Shown piece by piece: positions 18,155 through 27,179 of a stretch of DNA of 64,000 nt. Source of the stretch: Neorhizobium alkalisoli. GTDB taxonomy: Bacteria > Pseudomonadota > Alphaproteobacteria > Rhizobiales > Rhizobiaceae. The notes under the pieces are model-generated. The model had not been told where the DNA came from and did no database searches. It was given only the letters and a program-made list of their open reading frames with translations. The translations under genes and the position numbers were made by a program. Location of the stretch: NCBI RefSeq assembly GCF_007829835.1, contig NZ_VIWP01000001.1:1240001-1304000 (forward strand). Direction: 5' to 3'. The stretch's first letter is position 1, and every line of letters begins with the position of its first letter.

Positions 18155-18187
18155 GCGGCGGGGCGTTTCGCAAAACCGTCCCGCCGC
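18155..18187 (+). terminator. Hairpin after the binding-protein gene (attenuator type)
   Basis: GCGGCGGGGCG (18155-18165) pairs with CGTCCCGCCGC (18177-18187) with one G-T wobble. It follows the stop by 10 bp and has only a broken T-rich tail. Such hairpins between binding-protein and permease genes commonly lower downstream expression or protect upstream mRNA. Confidence 0.55.
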
Positions 18188-18214
18188 CTTCTTCAGATTT
18201 TCCGGAAGCTTCAC

Positions 18215-19987
18215 ATGTCTATTGCCACGGATCGCTCGGCCTCGCCCGCCCGGCAGCGCCCGGCGTCTTTCGCCGGCCCGAAGGCGGAAACCGTTCTCGG
18301 CAGTTTCGTCGTCATTGCCCTTGTCGTGCTGATCCTGGCGCCGCTCGGCGCCGTGCTTCTGCAGGCCTTCATGCCCGGCGCCCTGACGGCCGGCATACGA
18401 ACGGCGACACCGGCCGGCCTGTTCGATATCCTGAATCGGCCGCTCTGGGCGCAGGCCCTGATGAACTCGCTGAAACTCAGCCTGTTTGCCGCGGTTCTGG
18501 GTGGGGCGATCGGCACAAGCCTCGCCTTCCTGCGCCACCGTATCCGCATGCTGACGGCCGGGCTGATCGATCTTTCCGCCTGGCTCATCCTGATCCTGCC
18601 CTCCTTCGTCATCGCCCAAGGCTGGATGCTGTTTGCGGGACGCGCCGGTATTGCCAATCAATGGCTCGGACTGTCCTTCGTCACCGATGCGGTCTTCAAT
18701 CCCTACGGTCTGGCTGTCGTGATGAGCCTGAAGGCCTTTCCGCTCGCCTATCTTGCAGTATCCGCCGGCCTGCAATGGCGGCTCGACGATCTCGGCCATG
18801 CCGCAAGCCTGTCGGGTGCCGCGCCGGCACGGGTCTTTCGCACGGTCCATCTGCCGCTGCTGATGCCGGCGGTTTTGTCAGGCTGCGTGCTGATCTTCAT
18901 CGATGTCGTCGGCGATTTCGGCCTTCCGGCAGCCCTTGCCACGACCTATCGTTTTCCGACGCTCACCTATGCCATCTATGTGGCGATCAACCAGTCGCCG
19001 ATCCGTTTCGATCAGGCCGGTATCTTGGCCTTTTATGTGACTGTTCTTCTGCTACTGGCCGTCTATCTCTATTTCCACCTGATCCGCCGGCGGCGGTTCG
19101 ATTTCCTGACGGCGCGAGCGCGCCAGTCGGAACCATCGCGCTCGGCCCTGGGCTGGCTCGCCGATCTTTATGCGGTCGCGATCATGGGCCTCGCCCTGCT
19201 GGTGCCGCTCGGCGCAAGCCTCGTTGTCTCTCTGTCGGACGGCAATATGGCGGCCGATGGTTCGGTGCGCTGGACGCTTGCCAATTATCAGGCGGTTTTC
19301 GAGGACACGAGCAGATTCGCCGAAGCACTGGGCAATTCGCTAGCGATTGCGGCCGGCTCGGCGGCCTGCGCCGCGGTCACCGCCTTCATGGCCGCTTATG
19401 TCCTGACATTTTCGAATTTTGGCCTCAACCGGCTGATCGATCTCACCTGCACGCTGAGCCTTGCGGTTCCCGGCGTGGTTCTCGGGATCGGTTATATCTT
19501 CATCTGGAATTCGCCTTTTCTCGACGGTCTCGGCCTCAGTCTCTACGGGCATCCGGCCATCCTGATCCTAGCCGGAACGGCCGGTGCGATCCCGTTTGCC
19601 ATTCGCATCATGCTCGGTGCCTTCGCCCAGCTTCCCGCCAATATGCTGAATGCGGCGGCAATGAACGGTGCGGGTTTGCTGCGCAGGCTGGCAACCATCG
19701 TCATTCCGCTCACTGCCATTGCGCTGATCTCGGCGACCCTTGCGGCCTTTGGCTCGGCTGTGTTCGATCTGGCGATCAACTCCATTCTGCGGCCACCACG
19801 CCTCAGTGTCCTGCCCGTCTATGTCAACCGCGCCTTCGAGCAGGGCGAGTTCGGGGTTTCGACGGCCGCAACCTTCGTCGCCGGTGGGGTGACGGTGGCG
19901 ATCATTCTCGTACTCAAGGCCGTTTCGGCACAGGCGCTCGCCTTTGGCCGGCCGCGCACGAATACCAGGGAAGAAAATCATGCTTGA
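18215..19987 (+). CDS. ABC transporter permease, two fused membrane domains (FbpB/ThiP-like)
   Basis: A 590-residue inner-membrane protein with about twelve hydrophobic segments arranged as two BPD_transp_1 halves. EAA-like coupling loops are visible in the first half (AASLSGAAPARVFRTVHLPLL) and the second (AAMNGAGLLRRLATIVIPL). One polypeptide therefore replaces a permease pair. Start ATG 18215 follows CGGAAG. Its 3' end overlaps the ATPase start by eight bases, so the two are coupled. Confidence 0.9.
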   Translation: MSIATDRSASPARQRPASFAGPKAETVLGSFVVIALVVLILAPLGAVLLQAFMPGALTAGIRTATPAGLFDILNRPLWAQALMNSLKLSLFAAVLGGAIGTSLAFLRHRIRMLTAGLIDLSAWLILILPSFVIAQGWMLFAGRAGIANQWLGLSFVTDAVFNPYGLAVVMSLKAFPLAYLAVSAGLQWRLDDLGHAASLSGAAPARVFRTVHLPLLMPAVLSGCVLIFIDVVGDFGLPAALATTYRFPTLTYAIYVAINQSPIRFDQAGILAFYVTVLLLLAVYLYFHLIRRRRFDFLTARARQSEPSRSALGWLADLYAVAIMGLALLVPLGASLVVSLSDGNMAADGSVRWTLANYQAVFEDTSRFAEALGNSLAIAAGSAACAAVTAFMAAYVLTFSNFGLNRLIDLTCTLSLAVPGVVLGIGYIFIWNSPFLDGLGLSLYGHPAILILAGTAGAIPFAIRIMLGAFAQLPANMLNAAAMNGAGLLRRLATIVIPLTAIALISATLAAFGSAVFDLAINSILRPPRLSVLPVYVNRAFEQGEFGVSTAATFVAGGVTVAIILVLKAVSAQALAFGRPRTNTREENHA

Positions 19988-21041
19988 GGTTTCTGGCCTG
20001 ACCCGCCGCATCGGTGGCAATAACGTTCTGGCAGATCTCAGCATCAGCCAGCCGCGCGGTGAAGTGGCCTGCATCGTTGGCCCGTCCGGCTGCGGAAAGT
20101 CGACATTGCTGCGTCTCGTCGCCGGCCTCGACGCGCCGGATGCCGGCGAGATCCGTATCGATGGCGAGGTCATGTCGTCAGAGCGGCGCATGGTTCCGAC
20201 GCATCGGCGTTCCATCAATATGGTGTTTCAGGATTACGCGCTCTGGCCGCATATGCGGGTCGGCAATATCGTCGGATACGGCTTGGCGCATCTGAACCGG
20301 GCCGATCGGGAGAAAAGGGTTTCCGACCTCTTGCGGCTGATGCGGATCGAAGCCCTTGGCGACCGGCTGCCCTCGCAGCTTTCCGGTGGCCAGCAGCAGC
20401 GCGTGGCGATTGCAAGAGCTCTAGCGACAAGCCCGCGCATCCTGCTTCTCGATGAGCCGCTGTCGAACCTCGACGTGCAACTTCGTACCGAGATGCGCCT
20501 GGAATTTGCCGATCTCTTCCGCAAGGTCGAGACGACGGTGCTTTACGTGACGCATGATCCACTCGAAGCCAGTTCATTCGCGGACCGCCTGATCGTCATG
20601 CGCAAGGGCCAGATCGAACAGCAGGGTGATCCGCAGACGCTGTTCTCAGCGCCGTCATCGGAATGGGTCGCTATGCTTGCCGGTTACGATATCCGGCTCA
20701 CGCTTGAAAACCCGCGGCCAGATCAAGACGGCTTTATCGGCAATGCCGGAGACCAGGCCGTCCGCTTTGGTGCGATGGCGGAGGGGCAGCCGCTCGCAGA
20801 AGCAAAATCGGTGCTCCTGATGCTTCACCCGACGTCGCTGCGCTTTGGCGATGAGCGGGAGAAACTCGACAATCGCGTTTCCGGCACGGTTGTCAGCACG
20901 CTGTATGAAGGGCGGCAGTGGCGCGTTTCGCTGAAAGTCGGTGAAAGCCGGTTCTCCATCCTCGTTCCCTTCCGTTGCTCGGTCGGCGAGGTTCTCGCCT
21001 TCGGCTTTTCGAGCCGGGACGCCGCCGCCTTCCCCGCCTGA
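19980..21041 (+). CDS. ABC transporter ATPase (FbpC/PotA-like)
   Basis: A 353-residue ATPase of the CUT/iron-polyamine type: Walker A GPSGCGKST, Q-loop MVFQDYAL, signature LSGGQQQRVAIA, Walker B ILLLDEPLSNLD, H-loop VTHD. A C-terminal TOBE-like domain covers about residues 240-353. ATG 19980 overlaps the permease stop and follows GGGAAG. It energises the transporter encoded by the two upstream genes. Confidence 0.92.
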   Translation: MLEVSGLTRRIGGNNVLADLSISQPRGEVACIVGPSGCGKSTLLRLVAGLDAPDAGEIRIDGEVMSSERRMVPTHRRSINMVFQDYALWPHMRVGNIVGYGLAHLNRADREKRVSDLLRLMRIEALGDRLPSQLSGGQQQRVAIARALATSPRILLLDEPLSNLDVQLRTEMRLEFADLFRKVETTVLYVTHDPLEASSFADRLIVMRKGQIEQQGDPQTLFSAPSSEWVAMLAGYDIRLTLENPRPDQDGFIGNAGDQAVRFGAMAEGQPLAEAKSVLLMLHPTSLRFGDEREKLDNRVSGTVVSTLYEGRQWRVSLKVGESRFSILVPFRCSVGEVLAFGFSSRDAAAFPA

Positions 21042-21090
21042 CGGGGCGGCCGCACTCTTTTATCAACAGAAACGGCAATCGATACCCGAC

Positions 21091-21852
21091 ATGCATTCCG
21101 AAGACTTCATTCCCGTTTTCATCGACGGTTTCGGCACCCCTGCCGGCGCAATCCGCGCCGCGACCGCGCGGCTTCTTGACGAGGCGGAGGTCGCTTCCGT
21201 CCGCGGCGACGGGCGGTTTGTCCTGCCCGGCGTTCAGGCTGAGATGGAGCGCCTGTTTGCCTCTGCCCATGACGTTCTGTCGGCTCGCGATCTGGTCGCG
21301 CCGATCCGTGCCGAGGCGATGTCGATCCGGATCGAATGGGATGGCCCGGTTATCGGGACCGTCGACCGCAGCCTGCTTCGGGTCTTCGGCCTGTTGGGCA
21401 CCAAGGTCCATATCAACGGCATCGCGCAGTCGGAAGAAGGGTCGAAGATCTGGCTTGCAAGGCGTGCCGCCGACAGGCGTGCATCGCCGCTGCATCTCGA
21501 CACGATGGTGGCAGGCGGCCAGCCGCATGGCATGAGCCTGCTCGAAACGGTGGCGATGGAAGGCGCCGAGGAGGCCGGGCTGACGGCGGTCGAACTGGCG
21601 GGGCTGAGGGAAATCAAGAGACTGGATCTCGACTATACGACCTCCGAAGGTCGCCATCGCGAGCGCCTCGTGATCTACGATCTCCTCTTGCCGGAAAGTT
21701 TCATTCCGATCCTGGAGGATGGCGAGCTGATCGAAAGCCTGCTGGTAACGCCGTCGAAACTCGCGGAGCTTCTCGATGGCGGTGATCGCTTCAAGTACAA
21801 TTCAGCCGTCGTTTGCCGCGATCTTCTTGCTCGACTGACCCGAAATTCCTGA
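21091..21852 (+). CDS. Nudix hydrolase of the Tnr3/DUF4743 type
   Basis: A 253-residue protein: an N-terminal DUF4743-like region (residues about 1-110) and a C-terminal Nudix domain. The Nudix box is divergent in the way of thiamine-diphosphate phosphatases of the yeast Tnr3 group (AGGQPHGMSLLE then MEGAEEAGL): the catalytic Glu cluster ME..EE is kept, while the usual Arg of RE is Met. It starts 49 bp after the transporter ATPase and probably belongs to that operon. Known Tnr3 removes a phosphate from thiamine diphosphate and damaged forms of it, so a thiamine-related role is possible. Confidence 0.75.
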   Translation: MHSEDFIPVFIDGFGTPAGAIRAATARLLDEAEVASVRGDGRFVLPGVQAEMERLFASAHDVLSARDLVAPIRAEAMSIRIEWDGPVIGTVDRSLLRVFGLLGTKVHINGIAQSEEGSKIWLARRAADRRASPLHLDTMVAGGQPHGMSLLETVAMEGAEEAGLTAVELAGLREIKRLDLDYTTSEGRHRERLVIYDLLLPESFIPILEDGELIESLLVTPSKLAELLDGGDRFKYNSAVVCRDLLARLTRNS

Positions 21853-21878
21853 GGTGTTTCACAGCCCTCTGGATCAAG

Positions 21879-21915
21879 ACTGAAGCTTGCAACACTGAAA
21901 GCTGACTGAAAGCTT
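21879..21915 (+). repeat. Three short direct repeats upstream of an ABC operon
   Basis: ACTGAAGCTT (21879-21888), ACTGAAAGCT (21894-21903) and ACTGAAAGCTT (21905-21915) are tandem near-identical copies 15 and 11 bp apart. They lie about 90-125 bp before the binding-protein ATG, in a gap of only 150 bp, where an activator or repressor would bind. Confidence 0.5.
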
Positions 21916-22002
21916 GGCATGATAGAGGTTTGACTGCATATCGTGGAGGAGACGTGCTGGAGGCGCGTCAGCGATATCGCGAGAGGTCAAGGAGGACTTC
22001 CC

Positions 22003-23019
22003 ATGCATTCCACCGGTCGCGTCGCACGCGCTTTGTCTATTTCCGCGATTGCTCTTGCGAGCATTCTGTCTACAACCGCGCTGTCGCATGCTGCCGACAA
22101 GATCACCATCATGGTTGGCGGTTATGAAAAGCAGATCTATCTGCCTGCCAAGCTTGCCGAAGCGCTCGGGTATTTCAAGGATGAAGGTATCGATGTCGAG
22201 CTTCTGAACGAAGCAGCTGGCGTCGACGCTGAAAACCAGCTTCTCGCTGGCGCCGTTCAGGGCGTCGTCGGTTTCTACGATCACTGTGTGGACCTGCAGG
22301 CCAAGGGCAAGTTCATCGAATCCGTCGTGCAGTTCAGCCAGGCGCCTGGCGAAGTCGAGCTCGTTTCGGCCAAGCATCCCGAAATCAAGTCTTTTGCCGA
22401 TCTGAAGGGCAAGAACCTCGGCGTCACCGGCCTCGGCTCCTCGACCAACTTCCTGTCGCTCTACATGGCCTCGAAAGCTGGTCTCAAGGGCGGCGACGTC
22501 GTCAGCATTCCGGTCGGTGCCGGCGGCACCTTCATCGCTGCCATGCAGCAGGATCAGATCCAGGCCGGCATGACGACCGAACCGACGATCTCGCGCATGG
22601 TCAAGACCGGCGAAGCCTCGGTTCTCGTCGACCTTCGCACGGTCGATTCCACCCGCGCGGCACTCGGTGGCACCTATCCGGCCGCATCGCTCTACATGGA
22701 AACAGCCTGGGTCGACGCGCACAAGCCGGAAGTCCAGAAGCTGGCCAATGCTTTCGTCAAGACGTTGAAGTTCATCAACACGCATTCCGCGGCGGAAATC
22801 GCCGACAAGATGCCGAAGGATTTCTATGTCGGTGATAAGGAAGGTTACATCAAGGCGCTTGAAGCCGGTAAGGGCATGTTCACCGCCGATGGGGTGATGC
22901 CGGAAGACGGTCCGAAGACGGTTCTCGCCGTGCTGTCCGAGTTCTCCAAGAACGTCAAGGGCAAGCAGATTGACCTGACGAAGACCTACACGACGGATTT
23001 CGTCAAGCAGGCCATGTAA
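22003..23019 (+). CDS. ABC transporter binding protein, NMT1/SsuA-like
   Basis: A 338-residue periplasmic protein with a Sec signal (cleavage after SHAA near residue 29). The mature chain starts ITIMVGGYEKQIYLPAKLAEALGYFKDEGIDVEL, the arrangement of the NMT1/THI5-like family binding sulfonates, nitrate/taurine or pyrimidine precursors of thiamine. ATG 22003 is preceded by AAGGAGGA. First gene of a three-gene transporter operon; the ligand is not determinable, though the Tnr3-like Nudix gene just upstream makes a thiamine precursor worth testing. Confidence 0.88.
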   Translation: MHSTGRVARALSISAIALASILSTTALSHAADKITIMVGGYEKQIYLPAKLAEALGYFKDEGIDVELLNEAAGVDAENQLLAGAVQGVVGFYDHCVDLQAKGKFIESVVQFSQAPGEVELVSAKHPEIKSFADLKGKNLGVTGLGSSTNFLSLYMASKAGLKGGDVVSIPVGAGGTFIAAMQQDQIQAGMTTEPTISRMVKTGEASVLVDLRTVDSTRAALGGTYPAASLYMETAWVDAHKPEVQKLANAFVKTLKFINTHSAAEIADKMPKDFYVGDKEGYIKALEAGKGMFTADGVMPEDGPKTVLAVLSEFSKNVKGKQIDLTKTYTTDFVKQAM

Positions 23020-23026
23020 TGCCTTC

Positions 23027-23056
23027 GCGGCCGGCGCGGCACTGCCGGCCGGCCGC
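23027..23056 (+). other. GC-rich hairpin between binding-protein and ATPase genes
   Basis: GCGGCCGGC (23027-23035) pairs perfectly with GCCGGCCGC (23048-23056), loop of 12. No T-run follows, so it is more likely a 3'-protecting or attenuating structure that keeps the binding protein in excess than a full terminator. Confidence 0.55.
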
Positions 23057-23116
23057 ATAAAATCCCTCCCCATCGATTTTGGACGCGTCACCAGACTGAC
23101 GCCGAAAGGACGAACC

Positions 23117-23935
23117 ATGCCCATGGATCAGGGCCGGTCCCCGGCCATCGAACTCATCAACGTGACGCGCCGCTTCGTCTCCCCGACGGGCAAGACCCTG
23201 ACGGCTCTGCGTGATTTCAACATGACCGTCGAACGCGGCGAATTCGTCGCCGTCGTCGGCCCGACCGGCTGCGGCAAGTCGACGACGCTCAACCTCGTGA
23301 CCGGCCTTGCCAGGCCGAGCGCCGGCGAAGTGCGGCTCATGGGCGGCCCGGTTTCCGGTATCGACCCGCGCGTCGGCTTTGCCTTCCAGAAGGATGCGCT
23401 GTTTCCCTGGAAAAACGTCATCGACAACGTCATGGCCGGCCCGCTCTTCCGCGGCAAGTCGAAGGCCGATGCGGAGCGCATGGCCAAGGACTGGCTGGCG
23501 CGCGTCGGCCTGTCGAAGTTCCTGCATCACTATCCGCACCAGCTGTCGGGCGGCATGCGCAAGCGCGTCGCACTGGCCCAGACCTTCATCAACGAGCCGG
23601 AAATCCTGCTGATGGACGAGCCTTTCTCGGCTCTCGACGTCCAGACGCGCACGGTCATGCATGAAGAACTGCTGAAACTCTGGGCCGAGCGCCAGGCATC
23701 GGTCGTCTTCGTCACCCATGATCTGGAAGAGGCCGTTGCTCTGGCCGACAAGGTCTATGTGCTGACCGCCGGTCCTGCGACCGTCAAGTCCGTCTACAAG
23801 GTCGAACTGCCGCGTCCGCGCGTCGTTTCGGAAATCCGCTACGACCAGCAGTTCATCGATTACTGCAAGACCATCTGGGAAGATCTCCGCCAGGAAGTCG
23901 AGACCAGCTACCGCCGCGCCAGCGAAGCTGCGTGA
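23117..23935 (+). CDS. ABC transporter ATPase (SsuB/TauB-like)
   Basis: A 272-residue ATPase with Walker A GPTGCGKST, Q-loop FAFQKDALFPW, signature LSGGMRKRVALA (the GGM form typical of the nitrate/sulfonate/taurine class), Walker B ILLMDEPFSALD and H-loop VTHDLEEA. Partner of the NMT1-type binding protein upstream and the permease 18 bp downstream. GAAAGGAC precedes the start; MPMD allows either of two ATGs. Confidence 0.92.
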   Translation: MPMDQGRSPAIELINVTRRFVSPTGKTLTALRDFNMTVERGEFVAVVGPTGCGKSTTLNLVTGLARPSAGEVRLMGGPVSGIDPRVGFAFQKDALFPWKNVIDNVMAGPLFRGKSKADAERMAKDWLARVGLSKFLHHYPHQLSGGMRKRVALAQTFINEPEILLMDEPFSALDVQTRTVMHEELLKLWAERQASVVFVTHDLEEAVALADKVYVLTAGPATVKSVYKVELPRPRVVSEIRYDQQFIDYCKTIWEDLRQEVETSYRRASEAA

Positions 23936-23953
23936 TAAGGAGGAGGATATCCA

Positions 23954-24832
23954 ATGGCAAATATCGCAATGGAACCCGCTGCCGCCAGATTCCGCCCCGG
24001 CACCAGCGACACTGAAATCGAGGCCGCGGCGCTGCGGTCGATCAAGCGGCGTAAGCAGGTCGTGCTGTTCTGGCAGATCGCCATCCTGGTCATCGCGCTT
24101 GGCCTGTGGGAAATCTCCTCGCAGTTGAACTGGATCGACCCGTTCTTCTACGCAAGTCCCAGCCTGGTCGTCGACCGCCTTTATGACTGGGCGGTCAACG
24201 GCACGACCGAAGGCTCGCTCTGGTACAATCTCGGCATCACGATGGAAGAAGCGCTGATCGGCTTCTTCACCGGTTCGATCGCCGGCGTAGTCGTCGGTAT
24301 CGGTCTTGGCCGCAACCGGATGCTGTCCGACATCTTCTCCGTCTATATCAAGGCGATCAACTCGATCCCGCGTGTCGTTCTTGCCCCGATCTTCATCATG
24401 ATCATGGGTCTCGGCCTTGCCTCCAAGGTGGCGCTCGCCTTCATCATGGTGTTCTTCGTGGTGTTCGCCAACGCCTTCCAGGGTGTACGCGAAGCCGACC
24501 GCGATATGATCGCCAATGCCCGTATCCTCGGTGCTTCCGACTGGCAGGTCACCCGCACCGTCATCGTGCCGTCGGCGATGAGCTGGATCTTTGCGAGCCT
24601 GCACGTGTCCTTCGGCTTTGCCATCATCGGCGCGATCGTTGGCGAATTCGTCGGTGCACGCTTCGGCATCGGCCAGCTGATCTCGATCGCCAAGGGCACG
24701 TTCGATGCCGCCGGCATGTTTGCCGCCATCGTTCTCGTGATGATCGTCACGCTGGTTGCCGAATACATCATGACGCTGGTCGAGAACCGTCTCGCCAAAT
24801 GGCGCCCGCAGCAGAGCCTCGATACGCACTGA
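23954..24832 (+). CDS. ABC transporter permease (SsuC/TauC-like)
   Basis: A 292-residue inner-membrane permease with about six spans (first at about residues 36-55). The coupling loop EADRDMIANARILGASDWQ is the EAA motif of this class. AAGGAGGAGG lies before the ATG. Last gene of the operon, followed after 30 bp by a strong terminator. Confidence 0.92.
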   Translation: MANIAMEPAAARFRPGTSDTEIEAAALRSIKRRKQVVLFWQIAILVIALGLWEISSQLNWIDPFFYASPSLVVDRLYDWAVNGTTEGSLWYNLGITMEEALIGFFTGSIAGVVVGIGLGRNRMLSDIFSVYIKAINSIPRVVLAPIFIMIMGLGLASKVALAFIMVFFVVFANAFQGVREADRDMIANARILGASDWQVTRTVIVPSAMSWIFASLHVSFGFAIIGAIVGEFVGARFGIGQLISIAKGTFDAAGMFAAIVLVMIVTLVAEYIMTLVENRLAKWRPQQSLDTH

Positions 24833-24862
24833 GATAGAACTCTCCACCAAAGCAAATAAAAA

Positions 24863-24883
24863 GGGGGCGTAAGCCCCCTTTTT
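24863..24883. terminator. Bidirectional intrinsic terminator between convergent operons
   Basis: GGGGGC/GCCCCC stem with GTAA loop, five A before and five T after. Serves the plus-strand ABC operon and, on the other strand, the two-component system that converges on it. Confidence 0.9.
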
Positions 24884-24943
24884 CGTATGCGACTATGTTT
24901 CCGATGAGATCAGCAACGGGTCCTGTCCGCGCTCTCTTTGCAA

Positions 24944-26343
24944 TCAGCCGGTCGCGGCCGGCAGCTTTACCGTCACGATGAGCCCGCCGCCTTCGGCATT
25001 GTCCAGTGTGATCGATCCTCCGGCACCGACGACGACTTCCCGAACAATGGCAAGGCCGAGCCCGCTGCCCTCCTGCTGCGTTCCGATCACCCGGTAGAAG
25101 CGTTCGAAAACATGCTCGCGCTCGCCTTCAGGAATGCCCGGTCCAGTATCGCGCACGGTCACGCAAACCTGCTCATCGACCGAAACGACCGAGACAGTCA
25201 CTTCGCCCGGCGTCGGCGTGTAGCGCAGCGCATTGTCGACGAGGTTGACCACCATCTCGCGCAGCATCGTGCCGTCACCGACGACGATTGCGCCCTTGTC
25301 GGCTTCGAGACCGAGATCGATGCCGCGGCGCAAGGCTTCTTCCGCATGCGCCTCCAGAACCTTGCGCGCGGTCTCCGCCATGTCGATATGTTCGGCCCGC
25401 GGCGCCCGGCTTCCCGGCTCTGCACGCGTCAGGGTCAGGAGCTGCTCGGCAAGGCGCGACAGTTGGCGGGTGCTACGCGTCAAAGCCTGCAGGGCCTCGG
25501 TTCGTCGTTCGATATCCGTCTCGCGGGCGGCGAAGCTTGCCTGGGTGGCGAGAAGTGTCAGCGGCGTGCGCAGCTGGTGAGCGGCGTTCGATACGAAACG
25601 CCGCTGCGACGCCATCTGCCGTCGATGCGCTGCATGTAGTCGTTGAGCGCAAAGACGAGCGGCTTGATTTCCGTCTGCACCATATCCGGATCGAAAGGCT
25701 CGAGCCGTTCGCGGCGGCTGGCGAGAACCGCACCCCTCAGGCGCATCACCGGTGCAAGACCCACGCGCAGGCCGATCAGGGTGACGATGCCGGCCATCAC
25801 CACCAGAAGCAGCTGGCTTTCGAAATCCGCCCACAAAAGGCGATGCCGCATGGCTCGGGCACCATTATTGGTGGCCGCGACGGTGACGTTAATCCCGCCA
25901 TCCGTATCGAGACCGACCAGCGGATGGTTGATCGTCATGGCACGGAGGTTACGGCCGCGAAAGGACATGCTCTCGCCCATCTGCTCCATGCTTGGCGATG
26001 GCAGATCGGGATAACCGGCGATCAGACTGCCCCAGGCGGTGATCACCCGGTAATAGACGTTATCTCCCTGGCCCGTATCGAACATTTCAAGCGCTGCCGG
26101 CGGTATATCGACCTCGATATTGCCACCCGCATCGACCCTGACCGCCTCGGCGATCATCCGCGCCGATCCGAGCAGCATGTTGTCGGTGACGATATTGGCG
26201 GTCTCTCTGGCGCGCGAAGTGCTGAAATAGAGATTGAAGCACAGGACACAGACGAGTGTTGCGGTCACCCAGGCAAGCAGCTGTGCCCGCAGACTGTGTC
26301 TGATGCCCAGAGCCGCAGCGCGAAGCGAGGACGGGAAGGGCAT
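24944..26343 (-). pseudogene. TctE-type sensor histidine kinase interrupted by a frameshift
   Basis: Starting at ATG 26343, the frame encodes a TM helix (about residues 17-37), a periplasmic 2CSK_N-like sensor, a second TM and a HAMP-like segment, up to NDYMQRID near 25621. There it goes out of phase. The next frame continues as QMASQRRFVSNAAHQLRTPL (phospho-His), NLVDNALRYT, DTGPGIPEGE and GSGLGLAIV to 24944. Restoring one base near 25615-25622 (GAC-GGCAG to GAC-CGGCAG) rejoins the two into a normal kinase of about 466 residues. Either a genuine inactivating mutation or a sequencing error. The intact regulator gene lies one base upstream. Confidence 0.85.
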
Positions 26344-26344
26344 G

Positions 26345-27010
26345 TCAGGTTGCCCGCAGCATGTAGCCAAGGCCACGAAGGGTCGCGATCTGCACCGATG
26401 TGCCTTCGAGCTTCTTGCGCACGCGATGGACATAGATCTCGATCGCACTCGGGTCCGTCTCGGCATCGAAGCCGAAAACGCTGTCAGACAGCGCCGACTT
26501 GGTCACCGTCACGCCCGCCTTGAGAATGAGGTATTCCAGGACGGAATGTTCGCGCGGCGTCAGTTGCAGCGGATCGCCGTTCAGGGAAAATTGCCGCGTC
26601 GCGCTGTTGAGCGTGAGGTCACCGACGGCCACGAATGGGGTGGCAAGGTCATGACCGCGGCGTATCACGGCCCTCAGTCTCGCTTCGAGTTCGGCGAGTT
26701 CGAACGGCTTGGCAAGATAGTCGTCGGCGCCAGAATCAAGGCCTGCGACACGGCCATCGAGAGACGCATTGGCGGTAAGGATGATGACCGGGGCCTTGCT
26801 GCCGCGTCGGCGAAGGCGCTTGAGCAGCGTCATGCCGTCGATCTTCGGAATGGAGAGGTCGAGGATAACGGCCGCATATTCGGCAAGCGCTATCAGATGC
26901 TCCGCTTCTTCGCCGTCATGGGCAGTATCGACGCTATAGCCCGCCTGCCGCAATGCTCTTGCGAGCCAATCGGCAAGTTCGTGATTGTCCTCGACGATCA
27001 GCAGCCGCAT
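26345..27010 (-). CDS. tctD: TctD-like OmpR-family response regulator
   Basis: A 221-residue regulator: receiver domain with VEDN acidic pocket, phospho-Asp in VILDLSIPK, Thr in ILTAN and Lys in AKPFELAE, then a winged helix (LTPREHSVLEYL through TLRGLGYMLRAT). The sequence type matches TctD/QseB regulators that control tricarboxylate or metal-responsive transporters. Stop and kinase start are separated by one base. If the kinase is truly broken, this regulator would be an orphan. Confidence 0.87.
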   Translation of the reverse strand: MRLLIVEDNHELADWLARALRQAGYSVDTAHDGEEAEHLIALAEYAAVILDLSIPKIDGMTLLKRLRRRGSKAPVIILTANASLDGRVAGLDSGADDYLAKPFELAELEARLRAVIRRGHDLATPFVAVGDLTLNSATRQFSLNGDPLQLTPREHSVLEYLILKAGVTVTKSALSDSVFGFDAETDPSAIEIYVHRVRKKLEGTSVQIATLRGLGYMLRAT

Positions 27011-27179
27011 GATCTTGCGAGGTCTCGTGTTTGAGTGGGGTGATGATATCCGCGATAGAACAAGGATTATCGAGCCTATGTGCCGTTCTGTTCAGCAGGC
27101 AATATGTCGCCTCGATAGCGCTCCATGCCCTTGAAAGAACAAATAGCATAGGCGCCAATGCCCTGCCAGTGCGGCAGGT

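Noticed and set aside
17131..21041. Firm assignment of this transporter to ferric iron
   Set aside because: The Tyr pair expected in FbpA-type iron binders is not visible, and a Nudix gene rather than iron genes follows.
23003..24850. 615-codon minus frame opposite the NMT1-type transporter
   Set aside because: Asp/His/Gly-rich shadow of two well-supported ABC genes; no recognisable domain.
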